A stretch of 20,390 nt of DNA. Source: a virus. The stretch lies in the IMG/VR virus record IMGVR_UViG_3300044695_005601, positions 1-20,390 of that record, one strand, 5' to 3'. The notes under the pieces were generated by a model. That model did no database searches. It was not told where the DNA came from and saw only the letters and a program-made list of their open reading frames with translations. Of this stretch, positions 12,193 to 18,140 are shown piece after piece. Both the position numbers and the translations under genes were made by a program. Positions within the stretch are counted from its first letter, which is position 1, and every line of letters starts with the position of its first letter.

Positions 12193-12326
12193 TGAAAAAA
12201 GGACTTTACGCAAATATCAACGCCCGCAAGGCCGCTGGCACCAGCCGGCCCAAGAGCAAGTCAACGGTCAGCCCGAAAGTCTACTCCGACATGAAGGCCA
12301 AGCGCGGAGGATTCAAGGCCAAGTGA
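12192..12326 (+). CDS. Small basic phage protein, 44 aa
   Basis: MKKGLYANINARKAAG followed by a Lys/Ser/Thr-rich tail matches a family of very short, strongly basic phage proteins that begin 'KKGLYANIHAKRKR' and often lie beside the DUF6321-like gene. The role is unknown; the charge suggests DNA or capsid-interior association. TAATG links it to the gene before and GTGA to the gene after. Confidence 0.65.
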   Translation: MKKGLYANINARKAAGTSRPKSKSTVSPKVYSDMKAKRGGFKAK

Positions 12327-12478
12327 CCAGCGCCGTCCTCATCGCCATCGTCGGCTTCATGTATTTCGCCGTGGCCATCGACCAATTTTGCATCCAACAC
12401 AACTTTTGGGCCGGTATCGTCTGGTTTGGCTACAGTGTCAGTCAAATTGGGCTATGGCACATGACCATCCGACCGTGA
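12323..12478 (+). CDS. Small two-helix membrane protein, 51 aa
   Basis: From a GTG at 12323 (GTGA overlap with the preceding stop) the frame encodes two hydrophobic segments (about 3-20 and 29-46) with a short polar loop containing IDQFCIQHN. The size and two-helix layout would fit a small membrane or holin-like protein, but no lysis enzymes are nearby, so I do not call it a holin. AAGG and AGGA stand 6-15 bases upstream. Confidence 0.5.
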   Translation: MTSAVLIAIVGFMYFAVAIDQFCIQHNFWAGIVWFGYSVSQIGLWHMTIRP

Positions 12479-12482
12479 ACTT

Positions 12483-12635
12483 ATGGAGAAGTACAAAATT
12501 ATGACGCCAGAGATCGAAGAGATCGACAAGACCATCACCCTACTCAAGAGCGAGCGGCAGAAGCTCGTCGCCGAAGCCGCCAAGCGCAAGGCCGACGCCT
12601 TGTGCGAGGAGATGAGGAAGCGCAAGGGCAAATGA
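12483..12635 (+). CDS. Small coiled-coil protein, 50 aa
   Basis: Almost the whole protein is one charged amphipathic helix (EIEEIDKTITLLKSERQKLVAEAAKRKADALCEEMRKRKG). It is probably an oligomerising or partner-binding coiled coil. It ends in an ATGA overlap with the next frame. The start ATG lies 4 bases after the previous stop, and a second in-frame ATG at residue 7 is possible. Confidence 0.6.
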   Translation: MEKYKIMTPEIEEIDKTITLLKSERQKLVAEAAKRKADALCEEMRKRKGK

Positions 12636-13003
12636 ATTTTTTAGCAGCAGACAACATAGTGGGCATTGATGCGGCATTAGCAGAACGACCAATGGCACAA
12701 GTCATAGTAGGGCACTCGCCCGCGCTTAACAGCAACGACAACGGCCATTGGTGGGAACTGCTTAGTTGGTCACATAACCGTCCGTTCCGTAACATCATAA
12801 AAGCGGAACCTGCTGCCCATTACTTTGTCGGGCAGCGCAGTAAACGAGGAGCACCGTATGGTGTGTCCTGTGGTCGGGAGAGGGATACGGCTTATCGGCC
12901 TGTGTCGGCCTATAACACGGCACCCCACTACCCTCGTCACCATGGCAACCCGTGCGCTGAAAAGGTGAGCGCTCACCGTTCCCGGCAAATCCTTTTTGTA
13001 TGA
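12632..13003 (+). CDS. Hypothetical protein of atypical composition, 123 aa
   Basis: Both ends are ATGA overlaps (12632-12635 and 13000-13003), the standard junction here, so it is probably translated. No family is evident. The N-terminal half looks like a folded domain (NIVGIDAALAERPMAQVIVGHSPALNS, then WWELLSWSHNRPFRNII), while the last 50 residues are rich in His, Arg and Pro and unlike normal coding sequence. Its DNA is less GC-rich than the neighbours and its codons differ, which suggests recent acquisition. A perfect palindrome lies near its 3' end. Confidence 0.45.
   Translation: MNFLAADNIVGIDAALAERPMAQVIVGHSPALNSNDNGHWWELLSWSHNRPFRNIIKAEPAAHYFVGQRSKRGAPYGVSCGRERDTAYRPVSAYNTAPHYPRHHGNPCAEKVSAHRSRQILFV
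12964..12977. promoter_or_regulatory. Perfect 14-base palindrome
   Basis: GGTGAGCGCTCACC is its own reverse complement. It lies about 23 bases before the start of the 70-residue gene and within the end of the atypical gene. It could be a protein-binding site. A run of five T soon after (CCTTTTTG) would also give a short hairpin with a weak T-tract. Confidence 0.4.
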
Positions 13004-13212
13004 TCGCCTTCTTCCCTGACCGCGAGCGCGTTTACGTCAAAGGCAAGGACTCCCCCTGCCGCACGCTCATCTACTGCAAGAACGGCGGCGGCGAGAACGA
13101 TTACGTCACCGTCATCCGCGAGGACAACGGCGAATGGCTCACCGTCCGCATCGACCAGATCGTCAGCGCGCCGAATCCGACTTTGGATATTGAGGAGGAG
13201 CCAAGTGAATGA
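13000..13212 (+). CDS. Small beta-rich hypothetical protein, 70 aa
   Basis: Strands are suggested by RVYVKGKDSPCRTLIYCK, NDYVTVIRED and EWLTVRIDQIV, so a small beta barrel or sandwich is likely. I do not recognise it. It starts in ATGA with the preceding gene. Its last codons hold GAGGAGGAG, the SD for both overlapping methyltransferase-locus starts (GTG 13205, ATG 13209). The ATG of the second frame overlaps its stop codon as ATGA. Confidence 0.65.
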   Translation: MIAFFPDRERVYVKGKDSPCRTLIYCKNGGGENDYVTVIREDNGEWLTVRIDQIVSAPNPTLDIEEEPSE

Positions 13213-13933
13213 GCTGGCTCTTTTCGCAGGCGCTGGTGGCGGAATACTCGGCGGCAAACTCCTCGGATGGCGCACCGTCTGCGCCGTCGAATACGACGCC
13301 TACGCCGCAAGCGTTCTTGTCGCGCGACAAAACGACGGATGCTTGGAGCCGTTTCCCATCTGGGATGACGTGCGAACCTTTGACGGAAAGCCGTGGCGAG
13401 GACTTGTTGACGTGGTTTCTGGCGGGTTTCCATGCACCGACATCAGCGTTGCCGGGAAAGGCGCGGGCATCGAAGGCGAAGAAAGCGGCCTCTGGTCCGA
13501 AATGGCCCGAATCATTGGCGAAGTGGGACCGCGATACGTCTTCGTGGAAAACAGCCCAGCGATTGTTGTTCGCGGACTCGGTCGAGTGCTTGGAGACCTT
13601 TCCGAGATGGGGTTTGATGCGCGCTGGGGAGTTATTGGCGCAGACGCCTGTGGATTTCAACATCACCGAGCCAGATTTTGGCTGGTTGCCCACGCCGACA
13701 GCAACAGACGGCAAGGGCGGAACGACGACTATTCGCAAGGATACTGGGAAGCAGCGAACGGATCAGCTTCGCCACTACGTCAAGATCCGCTTTGGCGTCA
13801 TCTATCCGAATCCGAACTGGCTCGACAAAGTTATGGGATTCCCGACCGGCTGGACCGCACTCGATGCGCTGGAAACGCCCAGGTGGCACCAGTGGCTGCG
13901 CTCGCATGGCGTCTTCTCGGCGGACCCCGATAG
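13205..13933 (+). CDS. DNA (cytosine-5) methyltransferase, 242 aa, overprinted by a second frame
   Basis: It transfers methyl from S-adenosylmethionine to C5 of cytosine in DNA. Motifs in order: I FAGAGGGIL (7-15), acidic E29 for SAM, IV GGFPCTDIS with catalytic C77, VI VENSP (E115), VIII QHHRARFWLVAHADS (152-166), a short target-recognition region (about 170-220), and X-like GNAQVAPVAALAWRLL (223-238). It is short for the family, but all core motifs except the exact ENV are present. I choose the GTG at 13205 because GAGGAGGAG is five bases upstream and the domain begins at once (VNELALFAGAGG). It may protect phage DNA from host restriction. The whole gene is also open in the +1 frame (13209-13958), which fits the operon junctions better. 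Confidence 0.85.
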   Translation: MNELALFAGAGGGILGGKLLGWRTVCAVEYDAYAASVLVARQNDGCLEPFPIWDDVRTFDGKPWRGLVDVVSGGFPCTDISVAGKGAGIEGEESGLWSEMARIIGEVGPRYVFVENSPAIVVRGLGRVLGDLSEMGFDARWGVIGADACGFQHHRARFWLVAHADSNRRQGRNDDYSQGYWEAANGSASPLRQDPLWRHLSESELARQSYGIPDRLDRTRCAGNAQVAPVAALAWRLLGGPR

Positions 13934-13958
13934 CACACAGCCGCACACACCCGAATGA
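13209..13958 (+). CDS. Overprinted 'MSWLFSQALV' protein in alternate frame of the methyltransferase gene, 249 aa
   Basis: This frame runs the full length of the methyltransferase gene, shifted by one base, and stays open for 249 codons. Its ends are ATGA overlaps with the genes before (13209-13212) and after (13955-13958), exactly the operon's junction style. The methyltransferase's own ends are not. From memory the sequence matches a common uncharacterised phage protein family: MSWLFSQALV at the start, SRFPSGMTCEPLTE (47-60), KWPESLAKWDRDTSSWKTA (98-116), LETFPRWGLMRAGE (128-141), GWLPTPTATDGKGG (158-171), WLDKVMGFPTGWTAL (204-218). The function is unknown. Composition is Ser/Thr/Pro/Trp-rich, as expected for a frame born by overprinting. 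Both frames share one SD. Confidence 0.6.
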   Translation: MSWLFSQALVAEYSAANSSDGAPSAPSNTTPTPQAFLSRDKTTDAWSRFPSGMTCEPLTESRGEDLLTWFLAGFHAPTSALPGKARASKAKKAASGPKWPESLAKWDRDTSSWKTAQRLLFADSVECLETFPRWGLMRAGELLAQTPVDFNITEPDFGWLPTPTATDGKGGTTTIRKDTGKQRTDQLRHYVKIRFGVIYPNPNWLDKVMGFPTGWTALDALETPRWHQWLRSHGVFSADPDSTQPHTPE

Positions 13959-14425
13959 AATCCGACCAGCAATTCCTCGGCGACTTGAGCGCCAGCCGGC
14001 GGGCGGTCAACGACTTTGCCGACAGGCTGCGGCAGACCGGCATGCAAGTCTGGCTGCCGCCGCAGCGCACCCGCCCCGACGCGACCGTGCGCGAGCAATA
14101 CGCCGACAACGGCGACTTGATGGTGCAAGGCCGCGTCGAGCACAAGGTCCGCACCAACCTGCATTTCACCAGCCGCGAGGATTATCCGTATCCCACCGTC
14201 ATCGTGGACGAGGCTTACAAGGTCGATGCCAAAGCCGACACGCCGGTCTTGGCCTATATCATCGAGAACGCCACCCGCACCGTAGCCGCCGTGGTCTATG
14301 GCTGGACCCGCAAGCACTGGCAGGTCGAGGAAGTCTACGACCCCAAGCAAGGCCGCAAGTGCCGCAACTATACGGTGCCCAAGCAGCATGTGCGGTTCTG
14401 TGAGCCGCAGGAGGCATTCGCGTGA
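13955..14425 (+). CDS. Possible PD-(D/E)XK nuclease-like protein, 156 aa
   Basis: The stretch NGDLMVQGRVEHKVRTNL gives D54 and E62-H-K64, the D...ExK core of the PD-(D/E)XK fold, preceded by a helix (ASRRAVNDFADRLRQTG) and followed by strands and a helix (TPVLAYIIENATRTVAAVVY). That would make a small nuclease or a restriction-type domain, next to a methyltransferase. The first acidic residue of the fold is not obvious, and no partner specificity domain is visible, so a restriction-modification pair is only a possibility. The start is the ATGA overlap with the overprinted frame. The end overlaps the next gene as GTGA. Confidence 0.5.
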   Translation: MKSDQQFLGDLSASRRAVNDFADRLRQTGMQVWLPPQRTRPDATVREQYADNGDLMVQGRVEHKVRTNLHFTSREDYPYPTVIVDEAYKVDAKADTPVLAYIIENATRTVAAVVYGWTRKHWQVEEVYDPKQGRKCRNYTVPKQHVRFCEPQEAFA

Positions 14426-14667
14426 AGGCCCGCCCCGCAAAGAAACCACGGAGCACGGCGGGTGGAACCTTCTGGATTATCCACAAGTCCGAGCTGGGGC
14501 CGATCATGGAATGCAAGGCGCGGAAGTCTGGCACCGGCTGGTCCGTCTTGGTGCGGCCGGAAGTCTACGACTGGGACTTCGCCGAAGAGATGTTCGACCG
14601 CGAGCCGCTTTCCGATCTCAAACTCGACCACACGCTCATCGAAGGCGAGTGGCCCGACGAACGATGA
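14422..14667 (+). CDS. Small hypothetical protein, 81 aa
   Basis: Not recognised. A basic N-terminus (about 1-12) precedes a beta-rich body (GTFWIIHKSELGPIMECKARKSGTGWSVLVRPEVYDW) and an acidic tail. The GTG start at 14422 has AGGAGG 7 bases upstream and overlaps the previous stop (GTGA). It lies two genes before the large terminase, where a small terminase might be expected, but it does not show an HTH typical of that role. Confidence 0.6.
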   Translation: MKARPAKKPRSTAGGTFWIIHKSELGPIMECKARKSGTGWSVLVRPEVYDWDFAEEMFDREPLSDLKLDHTLIEGEWPDER

Positions 14668-14801
14668 CTTTGCGCAAAGGACAACGGGCGGCAAGCAAGA
14701 GCACGACAAGAGGGTGTGCGACTGCTTGCGGCTGCCTGCCGATGCGCGGCGGGAAGCGGGCATCTTGGGGATTTTGCCCGCCCCCGCCATTTTTTAGATG
14801 A
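14664..14801 (+). CDS. Possible 45-residue protein coupling to terminase
   Basis: A short basic, Cys/Gly/Arg/Pro-rich frame bounded by ATGA overlaps at both ends (14664-14667 and 14798-14801). No family is evident and the composition is poor for a folded protein, ending in CPPPPFFR. Its value may be translational: the terminase ATG has no SD, so ribosomes ending here could re-initiate on terminase. The terminator-like hairpin at 14748-14795 lies inside it. Confidence 0.4.
   Translation: MTLRKGQRAASKSTTRGCATACGCLPMRGGKRASWGFCPPPPFFR
14748..14795 (+). terminator. Intrinsic terminator-like hairpin just before terminase
   Basis: GCGGGCA (14756-14762) pairs with TGCCCGC (14775-14781). An outer GGCGGG (14748-14753) can pair with CCCGCC (14783-14788), and six T follow (14790-14795). 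This is the cleanest intrinsic terminator in the window. It ends two bases before the terminase ATG (14798), with no promoter in between, so it would attenuate terminase unless read through. Confidence 0.6.
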
Positions 14802-16447
14802 GCGAAAAGAAATCCACCCCCCGCTCCCGCTTCACCCCGACACCGCATCCGGTGATGAAGCTGCCGCCCAAGGACGTGCTCTTGGCCATCGGGCCGGAGA
14901 AGGGCTGGGATCTGCTGCTCAAGCGGGAAGAGCTAATCTTAAAGGAAAAAGTAGATCCTTATAGATACGGCTACCGCCCGCCGATCTGGAACAAGGCCAG
15001 TCAGCTATTGGAAGACAACCGCGAGATCCTTGTCCTCGGCGGCAACCGCAGCGGCAAGACCGAATGGGCCGCGCGCGAAGTGATCCACAGATTGTATCAC
15101 AAAAAGCAATCTGTTGCGTGGTGCTTCCAAACGACGGCACCTAACTCGGTGGAAATGCAACAGCCCCGCGTCTTCAAATATATGCCAGCCGATTGGCGGC
15201 AGGCGCGCAAGAGCACCGTCACGAATATCACCTACTCGGTCAAAGGCGGCTTCACCGAAAACAAATTCGTCGCCCCCAATGGTGCCCAATGTATCTTCCG
15301 CAATTACAGTCAGGACATTTCCACCATTGAGGGCGGCGAGGTCGATGTCGTCTGGTGCGACGAATTGGTGCCCATAGATTTCTTGGAGACCTTGCGCTTC
15401 CGTCTGCTCGACCGCAACGGCGTGCTCATCGTCACGTTCACCCCCATCGAAGGCTACTCGCCCACGGTAAAAGACTACCTCACCGGCGCCCGCAACGTGG
15501 AGGAATGCGATGCGGAGTTGCTGCCCAAGTTTGAGGACAACAAGGGCGAGAAGGTCGTCGTCGGCTACGAGAAAGTGCCCATCGTCCAGACCGGACGCAA
15601 GGGCCGGCCGATCATTTACTTTCAGACCAAGGGAAATCCATGGGCTGGATGGGACCGCATGCAGCAGGAGCTACGCAACGAGACGCGGGAGAAGATCCTC
15701 TGCCGAGCGTATGGCGTCCCGACCCGCTCGATCAACAACCGCTTCCCGCTCTTCAACGACAAGGTTCACGTCATCAAGCATGAGTGGATTCCCAAGGAAG
15801 GCACCCGCTACCAATTCATAGACCCCTGCTCCGCGCGCAACTGGGCGATGATCTGGGCGCTGTTCGATAGTGCCAACCGTTGCTTCATCTACCGGGAATG
15901 GCCCTGCCCGAACGAGTATGTCGAAGGAGTCGGCTATCCAGGCATGTGGGCCGAGCCGGACGGCAAGAAGGCAGACGGACGCCAAGGCCCCGCGCAAAAG
16001 GACTTCGGCTTCGGGCTGGAGAGATACATCGAGGAAATCAAGAGCGTCGAAAAGGGCGAAAGGATTTTCGAGAGATGGATGGATTCGCGTTACGGCAATG
16101 CGCAGACCTTGGCCAAGGAACGGCCGACCACGCTGATCGAGGAGATGAGCGATCTCGGCATGGACTTCTCTGCCGCCCCCGGCGACACGATTGATGAAGG
16201 TGTCGGGCTTATCAACGACTGGCTGCACTACAACACGCAGAAGCCGATTGACGCCCTCAACCAGCCCAAGCTCTACATCAGCGAGCGGTGCCAGAATCTG
16301 ATCTGGTGCATGAAGGAATGGACCGGCGCTGACGGCAATAAGGGCAGCTCAAAAGATTTTCCTGATCTGGTTAGAATGCTTGTGCTCTCCGGCTGCAACA
16401 ACGTCGAAGGCGACATCCTTCGCCCGCGTGGAGGGGGGAGCTATTGA
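14798..16447 (+). CDS. terL: Terminase large subunit, 549 aa
   Basis: The DNA-packaging motor that pumps phage DNA into the prohead with ATP and cuts it into unit lengths. Walker A is GGNRSGKT (81-88), Walker B is VDVVWCDE (182-189, catalytic E189), the coupling motif is TFTP (213-216), and the RNase-H-like nuclease domain begins near 336 with D342 in QFIDPCSARNW. Further acidic residues such as D433/D452-region candidates follow. The length is normal and the protein intact. It follows the coupled small frame at 14664 and a terminator-like hairpin, without its own SD. No recognisable small subunit or portal gene adjoins it in this window. It ends by overlapping the next gene (TGATG). Confidence 0.95.
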   Translation: MSEKKSTPRSRFTPTPHPVMKLPPKDVLLAIGPEKGWDLLLKREELILKEKVDPYRYGYRPPIWNKASQLLEDNREILVLGGNRSGKTEWAAREVIHRLYHKKQSVAWCFQTTAPNSVEMQQPRVFKYMPADWRQARKSTVTNITYSVKGGFTENKFVAPNGAQCIFRNYSQDISTIEGGEVDVVWCDELVPIDFLETLRFRLLDRNGVLIVTFTPIEGYSPTVKDYLTGARNVEECDAELLPKFEDNKGEKVVVGYEKVPIVQTGRKGRPIIYFQTKGNPWAGWDRMQQELRNETREKILCRAYGVPTRSINNRFPLFNDKVHVIKHEWIPKEGTRYQFIDPCSARNWAMIWALFDSANRCFIYREWPCPNEYVEGVGYPGMWAEPDGKKADGRQGPAQKDFGFGLERYIEEIKSVEKGERIFERWMDSRYGNAQTLAKERPTTLIEEMSDLGMDFSAAPGDTIDEGVGLINDWLHYNTQKPIDALNQPKLYISERCQNLIWCMKEWTGADGNKGSSKDFPDLVRMLVLSGCNNVEGDILRPRGGGSY

Positions 16448-17337
16448 TGAGAAGTCGTAAGCCATTTGCCGAAGACGTTGCAGCGCGAGCCGTGCTGGCA
16501 AAAAGGCCGAAGCCGCCGATTGAAAAAATACTGGATCAAGCGACCGCAGAACCCCGCCCGCTAGTTGTTGCCTACGGTGGCGGAACCAACAGCACCGCCA
16601 TGCTTTGCGGTTTCCGAGAACGCGACATCTGCCCTGCGTTGATTCTGTTTGCCGACACGGGCGGCGAGTTGCCGCACACCTACGAGCATCTGCGCGTCAT
16701 GTCGGACAAGTGCCAAGAGTGGTTTGGCCTGCCGATTGAGACGGTCTTTAAGACTTACAAGGGAGAGTTTGAAGGGCTGGAAGGCGAGTGCAAACGCCGC
16801 CAACAGTTGCCGAGTCTTGCCTACGGATACAAAGCCTGCTCGCTGAAATACAAGCAAGAGCCGCAGCGTAAGCGCATCCGGCAATGGATGGACGCTAACG
16901 ACTGCAAGACGGTGACGCAAGCGGTTGGCTTTGACTTTGCCGAAGGCCACCGCGCCACCTATGTCGTTAGCAACGATCTGGCGAAGGGTCGCACGGCGGT
17001 CAACTGGTTCCCGCTGATTGAGTGGCAATGGGCGCGCAAAGAGTGTGTTGAGGCCATCGCCCGCCACGGCCTCCCGCAAGCAGGCAAATCCTCCTGCTTC
17101 TTCTGCCCCGCCATGAAGCTGCGCGAAATCCTGCGCCTCCGCGACCAAGAGCCGGAATACTACCAGCGGGCGGTCGCGCTGGAGGAGAACGTCAAGGTCA
17201 AGGGGCCGAAACAGGGGCTGGCATTCGGCACCAAGTGGACCGAGATCGTCAAAGCCGATGACGACCAACTCAAACTGTTCGACTGGCTCGACAAGCATGA
17301 CCCTCGCCATGTGCCGTGCGGCTGCTACGACGGATGA
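16447..17337 (+). CDS. PAPS-reductase-like (PP-loop ATPase family) protein, 296 aa
   Basis: The PP-loop fold of the adenine-nucleotide alpha-hydrolase/PAPS reductase superfamily is visible: LVVAYGGGTNST (39-50) is the PP-loop, variant of SGGxDS, and ILFADTGGELPHTYEHL (66-82) is the next conserved element. KACSLKYKQEP (129-139) corresponds to the C-x-x-K-x-K region. Later cysteines, SCFFCP (216-221) and PCGCYD at the end, could hold a metal or Fe-S cluster. Phage members are common, with roles in sulfur transfer or DNA modification (DndC is a relative) suspected but mostly untested. GGGGAG precedes the ATG at 16447 by six bases. Its place between terminase and structural genes makes it look like an inserted accessory gene. 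Confidence 0.8.
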   Translation: MRSRKPFAEDVAARAVLAKRPKPPIEKILDQATAEPRPLVVAYGGGTNSTAMLCGFRERDICPALILFADTGGELPHTYEHLRVMSDKCQEWFGLPIETVFKTYKGEFEGLEGECKRRQQLPSLAYGYKACSLKYKQEPQRKRIRQWMDANDCKTVTQAVGFDFAEGHRATYVVSNDLAKGRTAVNWFPLIEWQWARKECVEAIARHGLPQAGKSSCFFCPAMKLREILRLRDQEPEYYQRAVALEENVKVKGPKQGLAFGTKWTEIVKADDDQLKLFDWLDKHDPRHVPCGCYDG

Positions 17338-17540
17338 ACGCGAGCGGCACAGTCCCCCCACCCCCGCGCGTGCGCCCATGGCGAGGCCGCAGCAAGGAGC
17401 CGCCGCGCTGCGGTGTGTGTTCCAAGCAGCTTCGTATTGACGACATCCACGGAGTTGACGAACAGCTCGGCCCCATCTGCCGCGAGTGCGGCCCGCACGT
17501 CATCGTAGCCAACAAGCTCATGTATCCTTTCTGGATCTAA
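17334..17540 (+). CDS. Small zinc-ribbon protein, 68 aa
   Basis: CGVC (26-29) and CREC (50-53) make a classic four-cysteine zinc ribbon, with a Pro/Arg-rich N-terminus (about 1-24) that is probably flexible. It is unrelated in detail to the zinc ribbons at 6601 and 7646. The function is unknown; it may assist the PAPS-reductase-like enzyme, whose gene it overlaps as ATGA. Confidence 0.65.
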   Translation: MNASGTVPPPPRVRPWRGRSKEPPRCGVCSKQLRIDDIHGVDEQLGPICRECGPHVIVANKLMYPFWI

Positions 17541-17544
17541 CTTT

Positions 17545-17835
17545 ATGTTCACCAAAACGAAAACCATCCCCATCGACCGCTACCCCGTTGCCGAAGACGA
17601 AGAGTTCGACTTCAAAGGCGCCCTTGCCTTCACCCGCGACCAAGCCCCGCCCTGCTGGCGGGCCGTCATGGTCGCCCTGCAAGACCGCATCGCGGACGGC
17701 GTGGCCTTGGCCAGCAACATGGCCACCGCCAAAGACCCCGGCCTCCTCGCCCACGCCAACGGCCAGCTCAATGCGCTGGTGGAATTGTGGGACTACTTGG
17801 AAGCCACTAGGGCCGAGGCGGCAAAAGTCCAGTAG
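17545..17835 (+). CDS. Small conserved phage protein, 96 aa
   Basis: The C-terminal two thirds (CWRAVMVALQDRIADGVALASNMATA, then HANGQLNALVELWDYLEATRAEA) are two helices of a type often found in short phage proteins encoded near head genes. I cannot give a name or role. The N-terminus is charged and extended. The ATG follows the zinc-ribbon gene by four bases without an SD. It is the last gene before the 424-base regulatory gap. Confidence 0.65.
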   Translation: MFTKTKTIPIDRYPVAEDEEFDFKGALAFTRDQAPPCWRAVMVALQDRIADGVALASNMATAKDPGLLAHANGQLNALVELWDYLEATRAEAAKVQ

Positions 17836-17852
17836 ACGCATACAAATTGCGC

Positions 17853-17878
17853 AATAGTTCAAGCACGTTTGAACTATT
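17853..17878. repeat. Perfect 10-bp inverted repeat after the terminase gene group
   Basis: AATAGTTCAA and TTGAACTATT surround a six-base centre. It starts 18 bases after the stop codon of the 17545 gene. A terminator is possible by position, but the stem is AT-rich and no T-tract follows. A protein site is an alternative. Confidence 0.5.
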
Positions 17879-17889
17879 CGACAATATCG

Positions 17890-17970
17890 AAATGTTCCCG
17901 CTCGGCAACTCACAAGTATTTCTTACAGGTTGCCGTTCGCCGACACGGCAAAATGTTGCCGTTCGGCAAC
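17890..17970. repeat. Iterated GTTGCCG/CGGCAAC elements
   Basis: Two nearly identical 20-base units, 17890-17909 and 17951-17970, differ at two positions (AAATGTT[C/G]CCG[C/T]TCGGCAAC). A third diverged copy starts at about 17926 (AGGTTGCCGTTCGCCGACA). GTTGCCGTTCG is exact at 17929-17939 and 17955-17965. Each unit carries short self-complementary arms (GTTGCC...GGCAAC). They may be operators, iterons or an attachment or packaging site. Confidence 0.65.
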
Positions 17971-17980
17971 ACTACGCCGG

Positions 17981-18008
17981 CTTAATGTAGCGTGAAGCTG
18001 TCATTAAG
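17981..18008. repeat. Inverted repeat with nested stem
   Basis: CTTAATG (17981-17987) and CATTAAG (18002-18008) are perfect complements, with AGC (17989-17991) and GCT (17997-17999) nested inside. It forms a plausible small hairpin in RNA or a dyad for a protein. No T-tract follows. Confidence 0.45.
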
Positions 18009-18031
18009 TGACTGGTCGTTGCAAAAACACC

Positions 18032-18054
18032 GCACATTTTGTGACACAAAGTGC
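18032..18054. promoter_or_regulatory. Long dyad GCAC..TTTGTG-A-CACAAA-GTGC
   Basis: The inner arms TTTGTG (18038-18043) and CACAAA (18045-18050) are perfect around one A, and the outer GCAC (18032-18035) and GTGC (18051-18054) continue the symmetry with a two-base offset. It shares GCAC/GTG(T)GC-type ends with the promoter palindrome at 18149-18163 and may be a second operator for the same regulator. Confidence 0.5.
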
Positions 18055-18114
18055 AGTTACTTGTGAACAAGTCTATGCGATTCTATCCAAGTGTCGCCCC
18101 GAGACATAAGCGAA

Positions 18115-18131
18115 GTATCGTATAACGATAC
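18115..18131. promoter_or_regulatory. Perfect dyad directly upstream of promoter P3
   Basis: GTATCGT-ATA-ACGATAC is a perfect 7-3-7 inverted repeat ending nine bases before the -35 box at 18141. This is an activator-like position (about -46 to -62 relative to the expected start), so it may bind a late-gene activator. Confidence 0.55.
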
Positions 18132-18140
18132 AATCCCGTA

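Noticed and set aside
12323-12478. Holin
   Set aside because: Two hydrophobic segments would allow it, but no endolysin or spanin gene is near, so only a small membrane protein is called.
13678-14403. Third open frame across the end of the methyltransferase locus and the next gene
   Set aside because: Arg/Ala/Gln-rich shadow composition, no junction or SD support, and it overlaps the well-placed 13955 gene.
14462-14797. Alternative frame before terminase ending at the T-tract (111 codons)
   Set aside because: It overlaps the 14422 gene in another frame, and its start has no SD or ATGA junction. The 14664 frame fits the operon pattern.
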